59,160 bases of DNA from Lentisphaeria bacterium (lineage in GTDB: Bacteria; Verrucomicrobiota; Lentisphaeria; Victivallales; Victivallaceae), in NCBI GenBank assembly GCA_018265615.1, contig JABLYX010000026.1, forward strand, positions 1-59,160, in the 5' to 3' direction. Position numbers and translations under genes: made by a program. Positions 17,968 to 23,886 of the stretch are shown piece after piece. Each line of letters begins with the position of its first letter. Within the stretch, counting starts at the first letter, position 1. The notes below the pieces were generated by a model that saw only the letters and a list, made by a program, of their open reading frames with translations, made no database searches and was not told the DNA's origin.

Positions 17968-19560
17968 ATGCGCATCATTCTGGTATTTCCTCCCCGCACC
18001 GGGCCGACCTGCATGCCGTTGGGCATCGCCTGTCTGGCAGCCGTCGCAAACCGCAAAAATATCGCCGTCGATCTTTTCGACGCCAATCTGGAGCTGTGGA
18101 ACTCCCTTTGCGATACGGATCCGCTCCTTGGAGCCATGCGCGATTTCTCGCACGGCCCGCTGGCGGAGTTCCTCGATTCGCAGATCTATGCCGACCGCTG
18201 GAGCCGCATGGCGGAGGCGCGGAGGCGGATCGACGAACTGGAACGGCAGGCGAGGCACTATCTTGCCGGGGACGGAATCGGCGGCGAATTGCAGAACTTT
18301 CTGGCGCGTCAGTCGCAGCGGATCGCCGCCGGGACCCCGGAGACCGTCGGTTTTTCCGTCATGTATCTGGATCAGCTCCCCTTTGCCCTGGCGCAGGCGA
18401 AATATCTGGCGGAGGAGCTGGACTCCGGCTGCCGCGTGATACTCGGCGGCGCCGCCATGAGCGCCCTGTCGCCGTCGGAGCTGCTTGCCGCCGCCCCGTT
18501 CATCGACTCCGTGATGGTCGGCGAAGGGGAGCCCGCCTTCGAGCTGCTGCTTGACGGCCGCCCGGCGGCGCAGATTCCCGGCTGCTGTTACCGGGACAAC
18601 GGCGCCGTCGCGTTTTCCGGCAAGACCCTGGTGCCGGAAGATCTCTCACTGCTGCCGGCTCCCGACTTCAGCCGGCTGGCCGGCGGCGGCTATTTCAATC
18701 CGGTGCCGGTCATGCCGATCTACGGCTGCCGCGGCTGCAGGTGGCGCCGGTGCCGGTTCTGCTCCCACAACAACTCGTTCGGGCGCTTCCGGTCGCGTTC
18801 TCCCATGAGCGTCGCCGCGGAGATGCTCGAGCGGCGCACCGTTTACGGCTGCCGGCACTTCTACATGGTCGATCAATATGTCGATCCGCTGTACCTGGGG
18901 CAGCTCAGCGACGCCATTCTTTCGCTGGGGCTCGACTGCCGTTTTCATGTGATGGCCCGGACCATCGGGGAATATACTCCCGCGCTGCTGCACAAGGCCG
19001 CGCGGGCCGGATGCTGCTGGATCAGCTGGGGGATGGAGAGCGGCTCGCAGCGGCTGCTCGACCTGATGAACAAGGGAACCCGGGCCGATGCTTCGCTCGA
19101 GGTGATCCGGAACGCGGCCTCCGAGGGGATTTCGAACCTGCTGATGATGATTTTCGGCGCTCCGGGATCGGACGCCGCCTGCCTGAATGAAACCTTCTCG
19201 TTCCTGGGACGGGCCTGGGATCACATCGACGGAATGACGGCCAGCGCATTCGTATTGTTCGACCAGACTGATTTCAGCCGCCGCGCGGGAAAATACGGCC
19301 TGGAAGTTCTGGGCGGAAACCGGATCCTCGACCTGCGCGGCATGCCGATCCATGATATGAAGCTGCGTTTCCGGCGCGAATCCGAAAGCGGCCGCACGGA
19401 GTCCCCGCTGGCCGCCGCGGAGATCGAGGCGTGGGAACGCTTCAAGGTCTGGCTGCCGCCCCTGCCGTTCCACGGGCGGCTTTGCTGCGAACACTATCTT
19501 CTGTATGCGGATCTGCAGCAGAGCTGCACCCGTCCCCGCCGGACCCGCTGGAGCGCCTGA
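17968..19560 (+). CDS. B12-binding-domain radical SAM protein
   Basis: A 530-residue protein. The first 200 residues read like the cobalamin-binding Rossmann domain of this class (IILVFPPRTGPTCMPLGIA at the start; VILGGAAMSALSPSELL; VGEGEPAFELL). GCRWRRCRFC at 256-265 gives the CX4CX2C iron-sulfur motif (Cys 257, 262, 265) typical of B12/radical SAM enzymes, with an extra Cys 254. The SAM-binding part follows (FYMVDQYVDP, SWGMESGSQRLLDLMNKGT). Substrate unknown; family members methylate or rearrange natural products, lipids or peptides. Its last 67 bases overlap the convergent gene on the minus strand, and its C-terminus (TRPRRTRWSA) looks unrelated to the domain, so the 3' end may be a rearrangement junction. 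Confidence 0.82.
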   Translation: MRIILVFPPRTGPTCMPLGIACLAAVANRKNIAVDLFDANLELWNSLCDTDPLLGAMRDFSHGPLAEFLDSQIYADRWSRMAEARRRIDELERQARHYLAGDGIGGELQNFLARQSQRIAAGTPETVGFSVMYLDQLPFALAQAKYLAEELDSGCRVILGGAAMSALSPSELLAAAPFIDSVMVGEGEPAFELLLDGRPAAQIPGCCYRDNGAVAFSGKTLVPEDLSLLPAPDFSRLAGGGYFNPVPVMPIYGCRGCRWRRCRFCSHNNSFGRFRSRSPMSVAAEMLERRTVYGCRHFYMVDQYVDPLYLGQLSDAILSLGLDCRFHVMARTIGEYTPALLHKAARAGCCWISWGMESGSQRLLDLMNKGTRADASLEVIRNAASEGISNLLMMIFGAPGSDAACLNETFSFLGRAWDHIDGMTASAFVLFDQTDFSRRAGKYGLEVLGGNRILDLRGMPIHDMKLRFRRESESGRTESPLAAAEIEAWERFKVWLPPLPFHGRLCCEHYLLYADLQQSCTRPRRTRWSA

Positions 19561-20906
19561 TGCCCAGATGGCGCCGGAAACCCGATGCGTTCCGGCGCCA
19601 TCTGAGCATGGGTGATGTTGATCTGGTTCATCCCCGCACCGAAGTTGAAAACGTTGGAGCTGTCGAGATCGACCCGCTCGCCGTTTCGGCCATCGAAATT
19701 GCGGAACGTCAGCCGGGCGTCGGCCCGGAGCGGTGCATTGAGCCGGTTGCGGAAACACAGTTGCGGTACGCCGTCGGGCGCGATCACATTGACCGGACTG
19801 CTGGTGTCGAAAGCGAACTCCACCGCATCGACCAGCGGCTGCCGGGTGTCGAGGCGGCAATGGAGCGCATCGAGCAGGAGTTCGCCCGGTCCCGAATCCT
19901 TCCGGAAATCGGCGCTGACGCCGAGGAAGGAGACCGGGAAGGTGATTTTCCGGTCCTTGTCGCCATCCCATGACTGCGAACAGTTCGTCGGGGTGACTTC
20001 GAAGACGAGCCGGTGCGTGCCGGCGGCCTGCCAGTCGACCGGCTGTTCCCATTGAAAGGTTTCACCGGTTGCATCGATCATCCGGACATTGAAGCGCCGG
20101 GCCGGGCAGGGACCGGTGGTGGTGACATCAACTTCGATCCGGCCGCCGGTGAATTCCGGCAGCGGCGACGCCGGAGTGAAACTCCATTCGAAATAGGGGT
20201 GCCGGGCATTGTCCCAGGTGATTTTGAGCGCTCGGCGCCCGGTGGCTGAATTGTCGGCGACGACGGCGTTCTGGCCGCGTTTCTCCGGGCGGTTGAGCCG
20301 CAGTGGGGGATATTTTTTCGAGAAATCGGCCAGTACCGCATGGTATTCGCTTCGAACCCACGCGCGTTTGCCGTCGCTCGGAAGCACGGCGGCGGAGTCG
20401 ATCAGGAGTTCGCCGGAGCCGCTTCCCTTGTGGAAATCTATGCTCAAGCCGCTGAAGCTGACCGGAAAATCGAGCTTGCCGTCGTTATTGCCGCCCCAAT
20501 GCAGGTCGGCGTTTTCCGGAGTGACCTGCCGTGTGACTTCATAAGTGCCGGCTTGTCGCCAGTCGACTGCCCGGTTCCATTGGAAGGTTTCTCCGGTTGC
20601 GTCAAGCAGCCGGAGGTTGAAGAGCCGGACCGGGCAGGGACCGGCTGTGGTCGCGCGGGCCGTGAATTCCGCCCGGGCGAAGACGGGAATTTCCGGCATT
20701 CGGGACGGAATCAACTCCGCGTAGATGAATTTTTCCGCATTCCAGGTGAGCTTCAGCGCATTGCCGGTGAAGGCGAGCGTCTGGTCGCGCGCTTCGGCCC
20801 GGTTGAGGCGCATCGGCGTCTCTCGGCTGGAAAAGTCGAACAACGTTTCGCCGGGCGCGGTCACCGCGGCGCACAGGAGCAGCAGGGGGGCGAGGCATCT
20901 GGTCAT
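19494..20906 (-). CDS. Secreted protein with two copies of a beta-sandwich-like domain
   Basis: A 470-residue protein with a signal peptide (MTRCLAPLLLLCAAVTAPGE). I do not recognise the family. It contains two clearly homologous copies of about 160 residues, at roughly 30-190 and 205-370. Each has TTxGPCPxRxFN, DATGETFQW, VDW-QAGT and FPVSF-G-S-DF, followed by SGxGELLLD. The pattern suggests carbohydrate-binding-like beta-sandwiches. A region like an extracellular enzyme linker follows (SSPVNVIAPDGVPQL). The last 29 residues are Arg-rich and overlap the convergent radical SAM gene, so the protein may be truncated there. AGGAG sits eight bases before the start, inside a hairpin loop. It follows a regulator and a broken pseudopilin on the same strand. 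Confidence 0.65.
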   Translation of the reverse strand: MTRCLAPLLLLCAAVTAPGETLFDFSSRETPMRLNRAEARDQTLAFTGNALKLTWNAEKFIYAELIPSRMPEIPVFARAEFTARATTAGPCPVRLFNLRLLDATGETFQWNRAVDWRQAGTYEVTRQVTPENADLHWGGNNDGKLDFPVSFSGLSIDFHKGSGSGELLIDSAAVLPSDGKRAWVRSEYHAVLADFSKKYPPLRLNRPEKRGQNAVVADNSATGRRALKITWDNARHPYFEWSFTPASPLPEFTGGRIEVDVTTTGPCPARRFNVRMIDATGETFQWEQPVDWQAAGTHRLVFEVTPTNCSQSWDGDKDRKITFPVSFLGVSADFRKDSGPGELLLDALHCRLDTRQPLVDAVEFAFDTSSPVNVIAPDGVPQLCFRNRLNAPLRADARLTFRNFDGRNGERVDLDSSNVFNFGAGMNQINITHAQMAPERIGFPAPSGHQALQRVRRGRVQLCCRSAYRR

Positions 20907-20929
20907 GGGGATCTTCTCCTATGATCCCC
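20907..20929 (-). promoter_or_regulatory. Hairpin holding the ribosome-binding site of the 19494-20906 gene
   Basis: On the minus strand GGGGATC and GATCCCC form a perfect 7-bp stem with a nine-base loop that contains AGGAG. The start codon follows the stem at once. Pairing here would be expected to affect translation of the secreted protein. Confidence 0.55.
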
Positions 20930-21075
20930 AAAAAGTCACCATCTTCGCCCACGGGGCTCGATTTTTTGCTCTGCAAAAACTGCGGGTGACTTTCCGGGGG
21001 CCCCGCTCTCCGGTGTTCCGTGCGGCCTCCGGCCGTACTCACACCTTCGAGAAAGGCATTGTTAATGTTTCGATT
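20930..21075 (-). repeat. 146-bp structured tandem repeat, copy 2 (downstream on the minus strand)
   Basis: This is one of two near-identical 146-bp units separated by three bases. Read on the minus strand it can fold. One hairpin has arms GGTGT...ACACC around GTACGGCC/GGCCGCAC. A second stem, AAAGTCACC/GGTGACTTT (20932-20940 with 20985-20993), closes two small hairpins (TTTTTGC/GCAAAAA and GCCC/GGGC) and ends in a T run. No protein is convincing in it. Confidence 0.75.
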
Positions 21076-21078
21076 TCA

Positions 21079-21224
21079 AAAAAGTCACCATCTTCGCCCA
21101 CGGGGCTCGATTTTTTGCTCTGCAAAAACTGCGGGTGACTTGCCAGGGGCCCCGCTCTCCGGTGTTCCGTGCGGCCTCCGGCCGTACCCACACCTTCGAG
21201 AAAGGCATTGTTAATGTTTCGATT
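21079..21224 (-). repeat. 146-bp structured tandem repeat, copy 1
   Basis: This unit is identical to the neighbouring copy except for about three substitutions (for example GACTTGCCAGG here against GACTTTCCGGG, and GTACCC against GTACTC). Most changes fall in loops or leave the stems able to pair. Together the two units fill nearly all of the 347-base gap between the broken pseudopilin and the secreted duplicated-domain protein. Confidence 0.75.
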
Positions 21225-21253
21225 GTATTGACATACCATCTCCTTTGGGGCGA

Positions 21254-21950
21254 TCATTTGGCGGCGTTGTGGCCGAAGACATCGTCGGTGTTGGAGATCC
21301 AGAAACTGTACTTCCGGTGTTCGACATGGCCGTCGAGGAAGAGCGCATTGCCGCCGCCGTTGTGGCGCGGCGGAATCTGCGATCCGGCGGCCGGAGTCCA
21401 GGCGCCGCACTTCGGACAGACGAAGCCGGCTGAAGTGGTCTGATGCTGGTTGTTGAACTGATCGGCGATGTGGATGAGTTTCGAACTGTTTTTCAGCCGG
21501 GTGAGTTTCGGCGCGACCCGGTAGCCGCTCTGGTTCGGATGGGTGGTCGGAGCGGTACTCTCGAAGAGCGCGTAACCGCCGCTGCGGTCGATCTGATTTT
21601 TCATCACGCTCGGGCAGAAGAGAACACCGTCGAGCACGACGCCTGTCGACTCCGAGTGCCAATTCCGGGGCGCGGGCAGGTAGTTGCCGGAAATCAGCAG
21701 ATTGGTCCACCAGACATTCCGGTTGCCGGTTCCCCAAGTCGGGCCGAGGTTGAGCGGCGTCGTGAAATCGTTGTTGTTGCCGGCGTACAGGAGTTCCGCC
21801 TGGCCGATCTGCCGCAGATTGTTCGAGCAGGTGGTGTTTTTCGCCGTTTCACGCGCCCGGTTCAAAGCCGGCAGCAGCATGGCGGCCAGAATGGCGATGA
21901 TCGCGATCACGACCAGCAATTCGATCAGTGTGAAAAAAAGTGTGTTTCAT
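21254..21950 (-). pseudogene. Frameshifted pseudopilin-like gene
   Basis: From a good start at 21950 (GGGAG eight bases before) the frame reads MKHTFF and then fails. A run of seven T on the coding strand is one base too long to continue into TLIELLVVIAIIAILAA. With six T the gene would encode an intact pseudopilin of about 231 residues, ending in HNGGGNALFLDGHVEH (the H-x9-DG motif) and a stop at 21254. In the restored frame Phe, not Gly, precedes the cleavage-site Phe. As given, only an internal start without the signal helix could be used. It lies 16 bases beyond the stop of a GntR-type regulator. The cause may be mutation, phase-variable slippage or a sequencing error. Confidence 0.75.
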
Positions 21951-21966
21951 GTTGAGGACTCCCGGG

Positions 21967-23031
21967 TTATTTTGAGGTTGATTCACCGATGAAAAGCGGA
22001 ATGTCGCGGGGAATGGCGTTGAGGTCGTTTCCCCAGCATTGTTCGCGGTCGCTCATCCAGGCGAGGGCGCGGTCGAAGAGCGCTCCGGCGTCCGGCATCT
22101 CGATGCAGGTGATTGAAGGGGAGAAAAAGCGCGCCGCGCCGCCGTCGCCGACCGTGCAGAGTTTGACGGCGTCGCCCGGCCGGAGTCCGGCGTCGAGCAG
22201 CGCCCGGCCGGCGCCGTAGGCGGCGGTTTCATTGGTGCAGAAAAGCGCGTCGCAGTCGAGCGTCGGAATCAGCTTTTGCATCACCGCGTAAGCGTGAGCG
22301 GCGGGGTCCTCGTAGCTCCTGACCGGATCGTTGTAGAGAGTGCCGGGGGCGCCGAGCCGGGCGGCGTATTCGAGCCAGATATTGATTCTGCGGGTCGTCT
22401 CGACATCGCACGGCTGGGTGTTCAGGCAGGCGATCCGCCGCGCTCCCTGCCGGGCGAGATGGTTGAGCAGCGGGCGCACGGAACTTGCATCGAAGAGCGC
22501 GATGCGCGGAATGTTCAGCGCGGTCAGGTCGAAGTCGACCGTCACGATCCGGGCGGTGGCGTTCTCGAACTCCCGTTCCATCGCCGGTTCGAGTGCTTCA
22601 GAACAACCGAACAGGAAGACGCCGTCGAAATTCCGCAGCGTTTCGGCAATCACCGGGTCGCTCCAGTGGACGAAGTTCACCGGCCGGAACAGAGCGTTCG
22701 CCCGCCTCGCCGCTTTCTCGATCTGGAAACGACTGCGCTGGAAATAGTTGCTGGAGAAGGCCGGAAACAGCATCGCCACCGTTGGCTGCCGCCGTGGCAG
22801 GGAGCCGGCTAGGCGTTGCGCCGCGATGATCCGGCCGTTTTCAAGACGGCGGCAGAGCCCGTCGTCGATCAACTTCTCGACCGCCTTGCGGGCGACGATG
22901 TGGCTGATCTTAAGCTCGGCGGCCAGCTTGCGGGTCGATGGAATCGCACTGATGAGATAATCGCCGTATTTGATCCGTCCGGCGAGAACTTCGGCGGCGG
23001 CGAGATATTGCGGTTTTCCGGTTTCTATCAT
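21967..23031 (-). CDS. GntR-type regulator with LacI-like effector domain
   Basis: About 354 residues from the ATG at 23031. Longer in-frame starts up to 23193 would extend through the promoter and are rejected. It has an N-terminal GntR-like winged helix (about 15-75: IPSTRKLAAELKISHIVARK, then LENGRIIA), followed by a periplasmic-binding-like domain (TVAMLFPAF onward) ending TCIEMPDAGALFDRALAWM. It is the first gene of a module with a pseudopilin and a secreted duplicated-domain protein. A consensus promoter with a perfect dyad at the transcription start strongly suggests autoregulation. Ligand unknown. Confidence 0.85.
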   Translation of the reverse strand: MIETGKPQYLAAAEVLAGRIKYGDYLISAIPSTRKLAAELKISHIVARKAVEKLIDDGLCRRLENGRIIAAQRLAGSLPRRQPTVAMLFPAFSSNYFQRSRFQIEKAARRANALFRPVNFVHWSDPVIAETLRNFDGVFLFGCSEALEPAMEREFENATARIVTVDFDLTALNIPRIALFDASSVRPLLNHLARQGARRIACLNTQPCDVETTRRINIWLEYAARLGAPGTLYNDPVRSYEDPAAHAYAVMQKLIPTLDCDALFCTNETAAYGAGRALLDAGLRPGDAVKLCTVGDGGAARFFSPSITCIEMPDAGALFDRALAWMSDREQCWGNDLNAIPRDIPLFIGESTSK

Positions 23032-23054
23032 GGTGAACTCTTTTGTGTTATTGA

Positions 23055-23108
23055 TAGCACATTTTGTGCTACAGAGAATATTATACCTTAACAAAGAGTG
23101 AATGTCAA
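23055..23108 (-). promoter_or_regulatory. Consensus promoter with perfect operator dyad
   Basis: On the minus strand TTGACA (23103-23108) and TATAAT (23080-23085) are exactly 17 bases apart, both perfect consensus. The perfect dyad TAGCACA-TTT-TGTGCTA (23055-23071) covers the expected transcription start. It is the likely operator of the GntR-type regulator starting at 23031. Confidence 0.75.
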
Positions 23109-23733
23109 GAGGTGCTGCGGATTTCTTTGGGGAAAAGTTGCGGCCGGTCTTTGAAAAGGATCTCTTCTGTACTTTGTGCAGAGTTTCGCTCAAATGACGA
23201 TTTTGAGTTTGCGGTTCGGCAAGTTGAAAATCTTCAGTCGCATGTACTTGTGATTCCGGCAGCTTCAGGTGCTACGCGGCTCTTGAATTTGCTGTCGTAA
23301 GACTTCTTCATAAAACGGCCCTCCCGGTTTTAAATTACAGGCCATTTTACACCGATTCAAGTTGTCCGGTTTTTGGGGAGAATCGCATTAGAACACAAAA
23401 ATCAGTTGGTAAACCGAACAGAGAAAACTTCGAAATCATAGAAAATAGAGAAAAACGGTAAAAACAGTAAAAACAGTAAAAACAAGAGTGTGTTTCTGTA
23501 AATTATTACTCCCTATGCACTTGTGATTTTTGAAATCAGTTGGTACGCGAACCATCTGATTCAGAGAAAAATCCCGAAAACGCAGCCAACCACACGAAAA
23601 GCAGAGAAAAACCGGCATTCTCAGTCGCGGAAATCTCTCGCTGCATAAGTTGCAAATCCCTTTGAGTGTGAAAGATATAGCGAAGTCAACAAAAAGCCGC
23701 CCAGTTGGTTTGGACGGCAGAGAATCAAAAAAT
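23109..23733. other. AT-rich non-coding tract next to tRNA-Arg
   Basis: About 625 bases without a supported gene, visibly richer in A and T than the surroundings. It holds a short tandem repeat of the 9-mer CAGTAAAAA (about 23456-23487). It also has three loosely similar segments that begin CAGTTGGT and end near CAGAGAA (about 23400, 23537 and 23702). A small minus-strand open frame that runs into the tRNA is not credible. Confidence 0.55.
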
Positions 23734-23810
23734 TGGTACACCCAAAGGGATTTGAACCCCTAACCTTCTGGTCCGTAGCCAGACGCTCTATCCAATTGAG
23801 CTATGGGTGC
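23734..23810 (-). tRNA. tRNA-Arg (anticodon ACG)
   Basis: A full cloverleaf of 77 bases is readable on the minus strand. The acceptor GCACCCA pairs with TGGGTGT and the D stem is GCTC/GAGC. The anticodon stem TCTGG/CCAGA encloses loop CTACGGA with anticodon ACG. The T loop is TTCAAAT and the CCA end is encoded. A20 in the D loop fits arginine identity. It lies upstream of the AT-rich tract and downstream of mutL. Confidence 0.95.
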
Positions 23811-23826
23811 CCGCCTGATGGATCCT

Positions 23827-23854
23827 AATATAGCCCGTGTGAGCGGAAAAGCAA
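23827..23854 (-). promoter_or_regulatory. Promoter of tRNA-Arg
   Basis: On the minus strand TTGCTT (23849-23854) and TATATT (23827-23832) are 16 bases apart, placing the transcript start about ten bases before the tRNA. Confidence 0.5.
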
Positions 23855-23886
23855 GCCGGAACGGCAGGATTTTTCAAAAAATCCGC

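Noticed and set aside
20725..21138. Plus-strand frame running through the 146-bp repeat
   Set aside because: It starts antisense to the secreted-protein gene and reads both repeat units in different frames. The repeat is better explained as structured non-coding DNA.
23032..23193. N-terminal extension of the GntR-type regulator
   Set aside because: It would translate the -35, -10 and operator sequences. The ATG at 23031 fits the domain start.
23456..23487. Short direct repeats considered as a CRISPR
   Set aside because: The unit is only nine bases and directly adjoining, without spacers.
23436..23741. Minus-strand frame of 101 codons in the AT-rich tract
   Set aside because: Its beginning overlaps the tRNA-Arg end, and its tail is a repetitive VFTVFTVF made from the 9-bp repeat.
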